64,000 nt of DNA from Vampirovibrio chlorellavorus. Its GTDB lineage: Bacteria; Cyanobacteriota; Vampirovibrionia; Vampirovibrionales; Vampirovibrionaceae. The translations under genes and the position numbers were made by a program. The stretch is from assembly GCA_001858525.1 (NCBI GenBank), contig LAPX01000019.1, positions 1 through 64,000 of the forward strand, written 5' to 3'. This document shows positions 26,880 to 36,308 of this stretch, piece after piece. The notes beneath the pieces are model-generated. The model saw only the letters and a program-made list of their open reading frames with translations, had not been told where the DNA came from and did not search any database. Within the stretch, counting starts at the first letter, position 1, and every line of letters begins with the position of its first letter.

Positions 26880-29800
26880 ATATCTCTCACGCTGCCAGTT
26901 TAGCAAAAGAGTCATGACTTGAATTTTTGTAAATTCTATTTTTCGGAATCTAAAGGATATTAGCTTCTTAATAATTTTTAGAATCAAAGGTTCATAATTA
27001 AAAATATATGGAAGCTCAAGTTGCCATACTTTCTCATTTTTTAGTAGTTCATCAAGTTCATTCTTAATTTTGAAAATACCTTTGGATTTGATTCCATCCA
27101 TCAGCTTATTAAGTGAAAAGCTGAGAATTTCCTCTTTTTTCTCAACTGAAATATTTTGTTTCCACAGCTCAAAGAGGAATTGCGTTAAAACTCCAATACT
27201 GGATGTAATAGTGGTTTTCTCAGAAAAAATAATACCAGCAACTTTTTCAAAAACACCTTCGCATTTCCAGTCAGTTCTTCTGCAACTTTCAAGAATTGGT
27301 AACCAATTTAAAGATACGTAGTCATAACCAAGTTCTATCAAGCGTAAGACATAGTTAGAGAATTCGTCATTAGTGAGATGTTCACTTCTATGCATATCAA
27401 AAAGCAGGATCTGTACCCAAACCCCCGAAGTTTTGTAAGTGTGAAAAGCAATCTCGCGTAGTCTTTGATCATCAGAGCATAGAATATGATTAGGCTCCTT
27501 CGCTAGAACCATACAATCAAAAAAGCATCTTCCTATAGCTTCTCTAAACTCTTCTCTAATATTCTTATCAATTTCAAAATAGCCATACATTGGTTCTAAA
27601 GAACAGTTTCTCTTGATCCAGTTACACAATCCCTCAAGTGATTCAATTTCTTTTTGGATTTGCTCTGGACGTATTTCGTATCTGATGTACTGTTCGCCTT
27701 CCTTGTTAATAGTTATGTACCCACTTTCCAATGTCCATCGAGCTTCAATAATGTGCTCTTTGATTGTTTGTATAGTAGACCAAGGAGTTGCTAATTTTTC
27801 ATAGCATTGCTTAACCTTTTCAAGGATTCCTAATTCTTGCATAGTTAGCAAGGAAATTAAATCGAGGACAAGAGTTTTATCCTTATTCTGAATAACTTTG
27901 AGAGCATAATTTCTCTCATTTTCATTCCCTGTTGTTGAAATCAACAAGCGATCAGGTTTACCAACCAAGCCTCCCCATGCCTGAATTGGATTTAGCCCAA
28001 GATTCTCAGCTAATGAACCAATCGTAATGAATGGCCCCGTATTATAAATGCTTACAGCTTGGTTGATATTATCTGTTCTGGCGTCAATTCGCTCTAATAT
28101 TGGTTTCAAGTTATCAAGGGTACTATTTTCTGGATTGTTAGGTATTTCAACTAACTGTATTTCATTATTGGCTGGGAAGAACTCTTGATATCTTCCAACG
28201 CTTTCCTGATAGGCAAACAGATACTTGTGTTTTATCTCTAAAATCTTGGTTCCATCTGATGTTAAATCGCCAGCAACTTTACCAAAAATCTCTTTAAATA
28301 AAGGATGTTGCTCATTAATTTCCTTGAAACGTATATCTGTTTTGGATCTATCCTCTAGTATCAGCCAATCAGATTTACCTGTAGGGTATTCTACTTGCAC
28401 TGCTGTATCTGGCTCTACTTTTTCTCTTTTAAGCAGAGATTCTATATTTCGGGCTTGCTCATTAAATAGGCCAGCATATTTTAGATGGGCTTGTGGTTCA
28501 TTAAAATATGTTCTTCGCAACTCATAAAGAACCTGAAAGGCCTTCTCTAAAAAGCCTCGTTCCTTCAGCAGGAAAACATATAACAATCCATTATCAAATG
28601 AAGTTTTCTCATCAAATGCAAAGCTACGGCGTAGGAATTCATCAAGATCTGAAAAACATTCTAGCTGTATATTTAAAACAGCATTTCTAACCAGGATTTT
28701 AAAGTTAGAGGGTTGCTCAGCCAGAATCTGTTGATAGATCTGTTTGGCCTTTTCATAATCTCCCACTTTTTCAAACAGATTACCCTCAAGCTCAGCAGCA
28801 TACTCTACAATCCCACAGTTTTCCCTCAGCATTTTACAGATCACAAGAGCTTTACTTTCTTTGCCATCGAGAAGATAGCTATAGATAAGCTTTCTTGAGA
28901 TAAAAGTATCCCTGACTATGGGGTTTAGTTCCTCTAATAAAGGAGCAGATTTATCATACCTTTTAAGCTCATACCAGAGCATGGCCAAGTCCAGCTTCAG
29001 ACGAGCTGGTGCAGTACCCCCCAGTAGTGATTCTGCTTCTTCAAGTAACTTAGTTGCTTCTTCTTGATTGTTTTCCTCTGCAAAAACCCTTGCTCTGCCT
29101 GCCAAACTATCTACGTCTCTACATCTTTCAAGCGCTTGTTCCGCCTGTTCAGCAGCAGAATTCAGATCTCCTTTATCAATCAGAATATGGATCAATAATC
29201 TCTGTGCATCAAATCTATTATCTTCATCAGTAGTAAAGTCAGATTTATATATTTCCTTTTCCGCCTCTTCATGCCGCCCTTGAAATCGCAGTGTTTCAGC
29301 AAGCATAATGTGAGCTTCAAAGGACATCTCATCATCAGGAATCTGCCTTAAGAATCTCTCTGCCTCCACAAAATTATTCATGTCCAGCGCCAATAAAGCT
29401 CTTAACCTTAGAGCATCTATTTTTTGTTCTTTAGCAGGATACTTATCCACTGGAAGATTTTCCGTGACTGCAAAATATTTTTTAAAATCAAGAACAGCCG
29501 CCTCATACTCCCTTAAAATTCTGAGGCCATTTGCTTTATTAATCAGTAAATATGCTTTTGCTTGGTATAACTCTGGATCATCAGAAATCTGAGATAGAAG
29601 ATTATCAACTAACTGGTTGGCAGTTCTTATTTTTTCCTCAACTTCTACATTCTGCACCCCAAAATGTGAAAGTGTTGCCTTTTTAAAGGACCATTCATAC
29701 AAGGCCTGAGCATAGTATAGTTTTAGCTTATACGAGTTACTTGCTTGTACCGCCGTTTCCATCCAGACAATGCATAATTCAATATTGCCTTTTCTCCTCG

Positions 29801-30866
29801 CAACTTCTGCGATACCAAGAGCAACTCCGGGCTCACTTTTTTTATCTTCAGGAATGGGGCTTATAATTTCATCTATGCTCTTCTCTGGATATGCTTGAAC
29901 TAAAACCTGGTATGCAACTTCATCGCAAGGATCAACTGCGATCGCTTTTTCTGCATATAATCCGGCCTCTTTTGCATTGCCCTGTATAATCAAAGCCAAA
30001 GCTTTTAGTTTATTTGCACTTTTGTGATTAGGATTATTCTCATAAGCTTTCAAAAAATACGTTGCACATTCTTGCTGTTGATGTAATTCGTTAGCAATAT
30101 CTCCAAGGTAGTAGTAATATCGGAATTTCTCGTTATCACTGGATAACCCTAGGAAGTTTCCCTCAAATTGTTTTAGTTTTTTAGAAGCCTCATTTACTTT
30201 GTCAGAGTTTAGGTTATCTCTAATTTCATTTAGCAATTTGGAGGCTTCTGTGTCTGCCTGCTGCTTCTCAGGCTCTATTTCTGAAATGCCTCTTACAAAG
30301 CTAAATGTTTCATCATAGACTTTGAGAATAGGCTCACATCGTTGCACTTCACTTTGAGCAAGTTCTTGGGTCTTGAATTTCTTATAGATTCTACTTGAGA
30401 TCTTCGTTGCTGTGTCCAGATACTGTGGATAGAATAAAAGCGCTACTTCTGGATGCGTATCGACTAGCTCTTCGATATCGTCCCAACTATAAATCAGGAT
30501 TCTAAAAAAACCTTTATCCTGATATTCTCTGCTTAACTTCGCAACATAATCCTGAGTATCGGGATCTCTTCCAGCCGTGGTAGCAAAGATAAGTTCCTTT
30601 AAAGGAGGATCATGCTCTTGGGCTTTCACAGCATCCGCTTTTATATCTGCATTGGTTAACTTTTCACTTTTACTTCTTACTTTGCATTGTATTGCATGCC
30701 TTTCCCGTCCGCCCTCAGGATATCCTATGATATCAATTCCCTTCTGGCCTTTAGGATTTGTACTATATTTCTGTGCATGAGGATCATTCCAGACTTTTTT
30801 CCAGAGGGCTAGACAAAAGCTTTCAAACTCTTCATCATTTTGTGGGGGAGGTAACTTTTTATACAT
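26871..30866 (-). CDS. Mrr-like nuclease / TPR / PIN-like protein
   Basis: 1331 residues. N-terminal 150: restriction-endonuclease-like PD-(D/E)XK fold with QKGIDIIGYPEGG (about 43-55) and HAIQCKV (about 60-66), giving D and Q-x-K active-site residues. Middle, about 200-760: many helical TPR-type repeats (for example AKEAGLYAEKAIAVDPCDEV). C-terminal third: PIN-like segment with VLDLISLL and HILCSDDQRLREIA, supplying spaced acidic residues. Two nuclease-type ends joined by a TPR sensor suggests a single-gene defence effector; that is inference. The gene is markedly AT-rich compared with the tra genes and has no partner, pointing to separate acquisition. Confidence 0.75.
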   Translation of the reverse strand: MYKKLPPPQNDEEFESFCLALWKKVWNDPHAQKYSTNPKGQKGIDIIGYPEGGRERHAIQCKVRSKSEKLTNADIKADAVKAQEHDPPLKELIFATTAGRDPDTQDYVAKLSREYQDKGFFRILIYSWDDIEELVDTHPEVALLFYPQYLDTATKISSRIYKKFKTQELAQSEVQRCEPILKVYDETFSFVRGISEIEPEKQQADTEASKLLNEIRDNLNSDKVNEASKKLKQFEGNFLGLSSDNEKFRYYYYLGDIANELHQQQECATYFLKAYENNPNHKSANKLKALALIIQGNAKEAGLYAEKAIAVDPCDEVAYQVLVQAYPEKSIDEIISPIPEDKKSEPGVALGIAEVARRKGNIELCIVWMETAVQASNSYKLKLYYAQALYEWSFKKATLSHFGVQNVEVEEKIRTANQLVDNLLSQISDDPELYQAKAYLLINKANGLRILREYEAAVLDFKKYFAVTENLPVDKYPAKEQKIDALRLRALLALDMNNFVEAERFLRQIPDDEMSFEAHIMLAETLRFQGRHEEAEKEIYKSDFTTDEDNRFDAQRLLIHILIDKGDLNSAAEQAEQALERCRDVDSLAGRARVFAEENNQEEATKLLEEAESLLGGTAPARLKLDLAMLWYELKRYDKSAPLLEELNPIVRDTFISRKLIYSYLLDGKESKALVICKMLRENCGIVEYAAELEGNLFEKVGDYEKAKQIYQQILAEQPSNFKILVRNAVLNIQLECFSDLDEFLRRSFAFDEKTSFDNGLLYVFLLKERGFLEKAFQVLYELRRTYFNEPQAHLKYAGLFNEQARNIESLLKREKVEPDTAVQVEYPTGKSDWLILEDRSKTDIRFKEINEQHPLFKEIFGKVAGDLTSDGTKILEIKHKYLFAYQESVGRYQEFFPANNEIQLVEIPNNPENSTLDNLKPILERIDARTDNINQAVSIYNTGPFITIGSLAENLGLNPIQAWGGLVGKPDRLLISTTGNENERNYALKVIQNKDKTLVLDLISLLTMQELGILEKVKQCYEKLATPWSTIQTIKEHIIEARWTLESGYITINKEGEQYIRYEIRPEQIQKEIESLEGLCNWIKRNCSLEPMYGYFEIDKNIREEFREAIGRCFFDCMVLAKEPNHILCSDDQRLREIAFHTYKTSGVWVQILLFDMHRSEHLTNDEFSNYVLRLIELGYDYVSLNWLPILESCRRTDWKCEGVFEKVAGIIFSEKTTITSSIGVLTQFLFELWKQNISVEKKEEILSFSLNKLMDGIKSKGIFKIKNELDELLKNEKVWQLELPYIFNYEPLILKIIKKLISFRFRKIEFTKIQVMTLLLNWQRERYLD

Positions 30867-30939
30867 GTTTCTGGTTTCTCTATAACTGTTATGTAGCTCA
30901 GATTGCTTTAAAACCTAGTATATAGTTGTTCACGCAGCC

Positions 30940-31158
30940 CTATGTTGAAGCAGTAGTTTCTAGCATGCCCAACACTTTGAGAATGGCCAGAATCGAGGAA
31001 AGCTGAATGTCCTCTTTGTGGTTCTCAAAGCGGGATACCGTTGGCGTGCTGATACTGGCTAAAGCCGCTAGTCGTTGCTGAGTAAGTCCGAGAGCTTTGC
31101 GCCGCCGGAGGGCCTCTTCAACAAGTGCTGTCCAATTGAGCTGAAATTGCCGTTCCAT
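30940..31158 (-). CDS. hipB: HipB-like XRE regulator
   Basis: 72 residues with an XRE helix-turn-helix (LTQQRLAALASISTPTVSRFENHK, about 25-48, the second half being the recognition helix). It would be the antitoxin and repressor of the upstream hipA gene. The order hipA-hipB is the reverse of E. coli hipBA. Its start lies 91 bases inside the hipA frame, an unusually long overlap. Only one suitable start precedes the helix-turn-helix. Confidence 0.8.
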   Translation of the reverse strand: MERQFQLNWTALVEEALRRRKALGLTQQRLAALASISTPTVSRFENHKEDIQLSSILAILKVLGMLETTAST

Positions 31159-32327
31159 CGTTTCTCCATCAACTGTATTAGGTTATCTTTCAAGCTGGTT
31201 GGAACCTGCTCCGTTTGAAATATGGTTTCTTTTGTCTTTTCCAAACGTTTACCCAAATCATCCACGGCCAATTTGATGGCGGCATGCGGAAGTCCATAAG
31301 ACTCTCCTAACAGAATCAAATGTTTGGGCTTGATATCACCAATTCTGAGATCTCTGGCCCCCGCAATTCTTAAGGCCAAGGTTTGATACTCTTTATAGAT
31401 TGCAGCTGCTACCAGGTCATAGCAGGGCGTTAATCGAAGCCCTTCAGGGGTATGGAACATGGCAAAATTTTTCAAGTGGGCGTCCGTGTTTCCGGTGAGG
31501 ATTGCTACCAATATTCGACGGAACAACGTATCGGCTTCGGCTGGCACACACCGAGGGGTTTTACGGATAAACTGGCCCATGTCCTCATAAGCGCCTTCGT
31601 ACTTATCTTCGGAAAACTTTCCTAAAAGCTGGTTAAACTCTTCAAAATGCCGCTTGTTTCCCTCTGAATCCCGATCAAAACGCTTAATCAGCAGTGCTTT
31701 AGGGATTTGCTCCCCAACGGGCGCAATTTCAGCCTCGGCTATGTGGTCATCAGGCAACAAGGTAGCCGTTGCTCGGAGGGTTAAAAGCTCAAGTTCGAGG
31801 ATGTCAGGTAGCGCCCGAGAGGGAAGTTTGGCAATATGCGTTGAGCCAGAGTCTTGCGTGGAGGCTTCATAACCCTTGTCCGTCTTTTTAGCGGTCATTT
31901 TGGGTTGAACACCAGACAATGAAGCTCGACCGGCCAGGGCAGCTATCTGCTCCGGATCATCCAGATCAAAGGCGCGTATTTCCCGAGGTTCAGGGTCAAC
32001 AATGCTCACCGCCCCAATGCAGTCCCGGCCAAAAGCCAATAATAGACCGAAGCGATTATTCTGATGCACTCCTAAGGCTCTGGCCTGAGCATCCCGCAAC
32101 CAGCCTTCAGCCACCAAATTGTCAAAATAGGGGTGAAGCCCTCGTTCACAGTAATAAGTGTACTGACTCAAAGGCAGCGTGATGGATACAGGGGGATGCT
32201 TGGCCTCCAGATAGCTTTCATCATAAGTAAAGGCAAAGCGATTGCCCGGCTCTTCGGCTAAGATACCGGCATAGTGGTCATATAGGTAAACTTTTCCGTA
32301 CTGTCTGATCGCCATTATAAAATACAC
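31068..32327 (-). CDS. hipA: HipA-family kinase toxin, intact
   Basis: Up to 419 residues; a start at 32315 (MAIRQYGK) is more like the family. Features of the HipA Ser/Thr kinase: RFGLLLAFGRDCIGAVSI, ATP-loop SGVQPKM (about 155), catalytic GNTDAHLKNFAMF (about 293-305) and metal-site YDLVAA. HipA kinases phosphorylate aminoacyl-tRNA synthetases and arrest growth; the substrate here is unknown. Unlike the second HipA locus at 56 kb this frame is unbroken. The first of four operator palindromes (32316-32333) lies on its start region. Confidence 0.85.
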   Translation of the reverse strand: MYFIMAIRQYGKVYLYDHYAGILAEEPGNRFAFTYDESYLEAKHPPVSITLPLSQYTYYCERGLHPYFDNLVAEGWLRDAQARALGVHQNNRFGLLLAFGRDCIGAVSIVDPEPREIRAFDLDDPEQIAALAGRASLSGVQPKMTAKKTDKGYEASTQDSGSTHIAKLPSRALPDILELELLTLRATATLLPDDHIAEAEIAPVGEQIPKALLIKRFDRDSEGNKRHFEEFNQLLGKFSEDKYEGAYEDMGQFIRKTPRCVPAEADTLFRRILVAILTGNTDAHLKNFAMFHTPEGLRLTPCYDLVAAAIYKEYQTLALRIAGARDLRIGDIKPKHLILLGESYGLPHAAIKLAVDDLGKRLEKTKETIFQTEQVPTSLKDNLIQLMEKRWNGNFSSIGQHLLKRPSGGAKLSDLLSND

Positions 32328-32454
32328 TTTATATCGCGAAGGTCATTTTAGTCTTTTATAAACTATATTTTATATCATATTCCACGGTTTTAAAAATATA
32401 AAACATGTTTTATAAATAACCAAGCGGGCCGAAAAATATAAAGTATGCTTTATA
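32316..32454. promoter_or_regulatory. four evenly spaced HipB operators
   Basis: The pattern TATAAA-N6-TTTATA occurs four times: 32316-32333, 32357-32374, 32397-32414 (perfect 18-bp palindrome) and 32437-32454. Start-to-start distances are 41, 40 and 40 bases, close to four helical turns. They lie directly upstream of hipA. They probably bind HipB dimers on one face of the DNA and loop or coat the promoter. Confidence 0.85.
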
Positions 32455-32572
32455 CTTGTGAAAGAAGTGCTTGGGGTGATATTCGGAGCTATACAAGGAT
32501 TTGAGAATCTCTCCTCAATGAGAACTCCAAAATCCAGACTTTGACTACAGAAATGCACATTATTGTACATCC

Positions 32573-33805
32573 TCACAAATATCCAACCGGAATTGCATCC
32601 ACTCCTGGTGATAGAGGTAGCAAGGCTTTTGTGAAACAGAGCACACCGCCGTGACCGACTGGCATACCGAGCTTATCGAGTATGTCAAACCCTTTGAATT
32701 TTATATTCTGGATAGACGACGTTTTCTTGATTTCTATGGGATACAGCGTTCCGTTTTCCTCGATCAGTACATCCACTTCGCGCTTATCCTTATCCCGGTA
32801 AAAATAGATCCGAGGCGTTCGGCCATGATGTAGGTAGGATTTGATGATTTCCGAAACAACCCAGGTTTCCAGCATTGCACCGGACATAGCACCACGCTCC
32901 AGTACATCAGCACTGAGCCAGCCTGTCAGATATGAGGCTAGCCCCGTATCCATGAAATAGAGCTTGGGCGTTTTGACCAGTCGTTTTGTGTGGTTATTAA
33001 AATACGGCTGAAGTAATGTCAAAATCCCTGAGGCCTGTAATACGTTCAGCCACGTTTTGACCGTTGGCTCACTGATACCGGTATCCCTCGCCATGTCCGC
33101 ATAGTTAATGAGCTGTCCACTTCGTGCCGCTGCAATCTGCATAAATTTGTGAAAACTGGCCGTGTCCCTGATATCAAGATATTCCCGCACATCCCGTTGG
33201 ATATAGGTAGATATGTATGAGCTGTAAAAGCGCTCCCAGTGTTTGCCATTATTGATCACCACATCGGGGTAAGAGCCACGCCAGATAATGTGATAGGCTT
33301 CCGTCAAGGATAAAGGCTTGGCATTCTTTCTGGATTTCAACAAATCAGGCGTTGGCAGAAAAGGGGGATCGTTTGGACGGCCTTGTTCCTCTGCCAAAGA
33401 AATCCCTTGTAGGTTCAGAATGGCAACCCGCCCTGCAAGGGATTCGGTAACATTCTTCATCATTTCAAACTGCTGGGAACCAGTTAGCCAGAATAGTCCA
33501 GGCTTTTTGGTATTATCGACTACCATTTTGATATACGAAAACAAGTCTGGCGCATACTGGACTTCATCAATCAGGACCGGCAACGTCAGCCGATCAAGAA
33601 AGCCTGCCGGGTCATTCTGCGCAGAAACCCGTGCTCCCAGATCATCCAGAGACACATAGGAGCGCGAAGCTTTTTGGACTTCTTTTAGTAATGTTGTTTT
33701 CCCTACCTGTCTTGGACCGGTCAGTAGAAGTACTTTGAAATCCTCACTGGTTTCTTGAATGATGTCGGTTAGGGTGCGCTCAATCTCTAAAGTCATATCG
33801 GCCAA
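32573..33805 (-). CDS. DUF4143 AAA-type ATPase
   Basis: Up to 410 residues; an ATG three codons in (33796) is equally possible. P-loop TGPRQVGKTTLL near 29-40, Walker B PVLIDEVQYAP, sensor-like WLTGSQQFEMMK, a winged-helix region (SEPTVKTWLNVLQASGIL) and the C-terminal DUF4143 segment with the restriction-like REVDVLIEENGTLYPIEIK. A common stand-alone family of unproven function, often in accessory DNA. The transcript runs toward the hip operators but is separated from hipA by about 245 bases. Confidence 0.88.
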   Translation of the reverse strand: MADMTLEIERTLTDIIQETSEDFKVLLLTGPRQVGKTTLLKEVQKASRSYVSLDDLGARVSAQNDPAGFLDRLTLPVLIDEVQYAPDLFSYIKMVVDNTKKPGLFWLTGSQQFEMMKNVTESLAGRVAILNLQGISLAEEQGRPNDPPFLPTPDLLKSRKNAKPLSLTEAYHIIWRGSYPDVVINNGKHWERFYSSYISTYIQRDVREYLDIRDTASFHKFMQIAAARSGQLINYADMARDTGISEPTVKTWLNVLQASGILTLLQPYFNNHTKRLVKTPKLYFMDTGLASYLTGWLSADVLERGAMSGAMLETWVVSEIIKSYLHHGRTPRIYFYRDKDKREVDVLIEENGTLYPIEIKKTSSIQNIKFKGFDILDKLGMPVGHGGVLCFTKALLPLSPGVDAIPVGYL

Positions 33806-34219
33806 TCCTAAAATACACTTAAATATTAGCCGCTAATCGACTTTGTGGCAAGTAGAGCTTTCTATACAACTGATAACAAACCGTTTCGAGCGTTGCCCTT
33901 ATACATCTCTCACGTGGTATGTTGGCGGCTAAAACGCATAGTGGATGGGCCTATAACTCATCCAGGTTGCATCCAATGGTTTAAGCACAGCCGTTTTTGG
34001 TTGTTTGGCCGGAACTTTTCACTCCATTGGTCGGGATTGAATTACCGCAATACATCGTGCAGGTTCTTCACCGAACTGGTCAAGGACACCCTGAGAGACA
34101 ATTCTTATGGGCAAAAACGGGCTTGCTGAATGGATGCTTGGCCCCGATAATGCCTAGCCTGCCGCCAAGTAGTTGCGCTACCATATCGGATAAGACAATG
34201 GAGCATCTGTAATCAAGCG
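33806..34219. other. intergenic region with a 13-bp palindrome
   Basis: 414 bases between divergent genes. ATTAGC-C-GCTAAT (33825-33837) is a perfect palindrome just upstream of the DUF4143 gene and could be an operator. Short frames at 33845-34129 and 33997-34212 (+) begin with GTG and have no ribosome site or recognisable family; I treat them as non-coding or decayed. No other structure seen. Confidence 0.4.
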
Positions 34220-35482
34220 ATGAAGCCTCTCAAGCCCAAACCTCGAAAGCAAACCAAGCCAGGCTTGGAAACTCTGCTATCTCAGGCATCTCCCCAAGTT
34301 CTGTGTGAGTTGGTGATGACCTTATGCCACAAGCAAACCGATCTTCAGGCCCAAGCTTTTGAATATTTATATCCAAGGGTGATTCTAACGCCAGAAGAAC
34401 GGGGAGATGCAGCTGATCAAACCCTTTTGCATTATTGGAAAGATGTCAAAAAGGACTTAAACAAGCTGATAAAATCAGGTTTTGAGAGCCAAGCTCAGGA
34501 AACAAAGCTCGTTAAAAAACTGGAGACACTCTCTCAGAAAGCTCAGCAAGAAGTAATTTCACTCAAAAGCCGAATGCGCCTCATTGGTGAGATGTTTCAG
34601 TTTTTGGATTGTTTACCACTGATTAAAGAGATTACCCAAGCCATGCTGGCAGCAGCTCATTCTGACAATGAGCGTATGACGCTGGCAACCTGTTTTGATC
34701 AATCTCCCCATAATGGCTATTTAAAGCAACTTGCACGTGCGATTTACCGAGAAATAGGCGATGATGAAGCTTACTTGGCATCCCGACTGCCTAATATGAA
34801 CTCTGCCGAAGATTATTACGATTTAGCCCTGTTTTACAGGGACAAAGACAACCTGAACAAGGCCGTTGAAATTGCTGAACAGGGACTTACTATTCGTTTT
34901 GGCTCAAAGCAAGAACTCCGGGTTTTTCTGGCGGACTATGCGTTAAACCACCAGAGAAATCGTCAGCGCTACTTAAAGCTCATGTATGAAAATATGCTGG
35001 AGCGGTTTTCCCTGCAATCCTATATTACCTTTCATGCCTATTGCAGCCCGTCGGAATGGCTTGAATATGAACCCGGCATTTTAAAGAGACTAAAATCACA
35101 ATCAGTTTATACCCGCCTATCCATCTTTCTACATCGTCAGGAAAAACAGGCGGCATTAGCGATATTGCTAGAGACCTCAGATGGGGTTATTTTTCCTGAC
35201 GGCAAATTACTGGAGTATGCCCAATCGTTGGAGGCAGACTTTCCCACAGAAATACTGAGCTTTTATCAGGGTATCGTACAAAATGAACGCTTCAATACCG
35301 GGCGGCCTGCGTATACCAAACAAGCCAAACTCACGGTTCGGATTCGGGAGATTTACCTCAATCATCTCAAACAACCTGCAAAGTGGGATCAGTTCAGACG
35401 GGAGCTGAAACACCGGCACTTGAGTAAATCTGCTTATCAGGCAGTCTTTACCGACTGGGTTTATGATTGGACTAAACTCTAA
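34220..35482 (+). CDS. helical-repeat protein of unknown function
   Basis: 420 residues, nearly all alpha-helical, with TPR-like pairs in the second half (for example EDYYDLALFYRDKDNLNKAVEIAEQGL split over about 195-221). The N-terminus is basic (KPKPRKQTKP). It slightly resembles the helical part of SWIM zinc-finger-associated proteins but has no SWIM motif. Weak ribosome site. It is convergent with the traD-like gene, with 37 bases between the stops. No function can be assigned. Confidence 0.7.
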   Translation: MKPLKPKPRKQTKPGLETLLSQASPQVLCELVMTLCHKQTDLQAQAFEYLYPRVILTPEERGDAADQTLLHYWKDVKKDLNKLIKSGFESQAQETKLVKKLETLSQKAQQEVISLKSRMRLIGEMFQFLDCLPLIKEITQAMLAAAHSDNERMTLATCFDQSPHNGYLKQLARAIYREIGDDEAYLASRLPNMNSAEDYYDLALFYRDKDNLNKAVEIAEQGLTIRFGSKQELRVFLADYALNHQRNRQRYLKLMYENMLERFSLQSYITFHAYCSPSEWLEYEPGILKRLKSQSVYTRLSIFLHRQEKQAALAILLETSDGVIFPDGKLLEYAQSLEADFPTEILSFYQGIVQNERFNTGRPAYTKQAKLTVRIREIYLNHLKQPAKWDQFRRELKHRHLSKSAYQAVFTDWVYDWTKL

Positions 35483-35519
35483 AGTGGTAGGCAATGCCAA
35501 GCCCTTTTGTTGTTATCCA

Positions 35520-35972
35520 TTAAGCCTTTTTGGAGGTAGACTTTGAACGTTTAGTCGTGCTGGACTTCTTTGCTTTTGGCTGCTTGGCCGTCTTTTTGTC
35601 AGGATTATAGGTAGGCTTGGTCTTTTTTGTTTTTACGGCACTAGTCAAGGGTTGCTCAGAATTAGATGGCGAGGGGGCAATCGGTTCCAACATATCGACT
35701 TCAACATTGGCCAATGGCCCTGTCAGGGCTTTATGTAGTCGGTAATCTTTCAAACTACTGAGACAGGCAGATCTCCATGTTTCAGGGACTAATGCGCCAG
35801 ATTTCAATTGCTCTTCAATAACCATACCCCAAGCAAAGAGGCGGGCACTGCGCTCTTTACTCATTTCAGTTTGTAATCGGTTTTTGGCCAATTGAATTTT
35901 ATTTTTCAGTTGATTTTCTTGTTTAATCAGCTTATCAAGTCTGCTCTGAGGGTCTTTAGGGGGACGTGGCAT
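35520..35972 (-). CDS. basic TraD/MobC-like conjugation accessory
   Basis: 150 residues. The N-terminal half is a charged coiled coil (RLDKLIKQENQLKNKIQLAK, then RLFAWGMVIEEQ) of the type annotated as conjugal transfer TraD/TraC accessory proteins in IncP-like elements. The C-terminal 45 residues are an unstructured Lys/Ser/Thr tail like histone H1, which implies non-specific DNA binding. It lies at the end of the leftward traC set. The family call is tentative. Confidence 0.6.
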   Translation of the reverse strand: MPRPPKDPQSRLDKLIKQENQLKNKIQLAKNRLQTEMSKERSARLFAWGMVIEEQLKSGALVPETWRSACLSSLKDYRLHKALTGPLANVEVDMLEPIAPSPSNSEQPLTSAVKTKKTKPTYNPDKKTAKQPKAKKSSTTKRSKSTSKKA

Positions 35973-35985
35973 GGTAAAACTCCTT

Positions 35986-36261
35986 CTATTCGGGAATGAT
36001 ACTATTCGAAACCAGAGCCATTGCCTTTTTAATCAATGGAAGCAAGGCCTCTTCGACTTCATCCTTGAAGTTCCCTAAATAGGGATTCCGAATTGCATAA
36101 TCTGCAATGAGGTTGGCAATAAGCAGTTGATGGGCTTTCTGAAATAGCTTTTCCTCCTCTGGCATCAAGGGGAGGACATACGCGTAAAAAGCATACAAAG
36201 CCTGATCGACATCCGGGTTGGAAAGATCGCCTCGAATTAGTTTTAACTTGGGTCTCGGCAT
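35986..36261 (-). CDS. small conserved-looking protein between traC and traD-like gene
   Basis: 91 residues, helical and soluble, no recognised domain. The MPRPKLKL start resembles the MPRPPKD start of the next gene. Ribosome site AGGAG precedes the ATG. Stop-to-start distance to the next gene is 13 bases, so the two are probably co-transcribed from upstream of traC. Function unknown. Confidence 0.65.
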   Translation of the reverse strand: MPRPKLKLIRGDLSNPDVDQALYAFYAYVLPLMPEEEKLFQKAHQLLIANLIADYAIRNPYLGNFKDEVEEALLPLIKKAMALVSNSIIPE

Positions 36262-36308
36262 TAGAATCTCCTGTTTTCAATCAAAATACGGGATAAACAG
36301 TCTCGGGC

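Noticed and set aside
33845-34212. Two plus-strand frames of 94 and 71 codons
   Set aside because: GTG starts, no ribosome site, mutually overlapping, no recognisable text; treated as intergenic.
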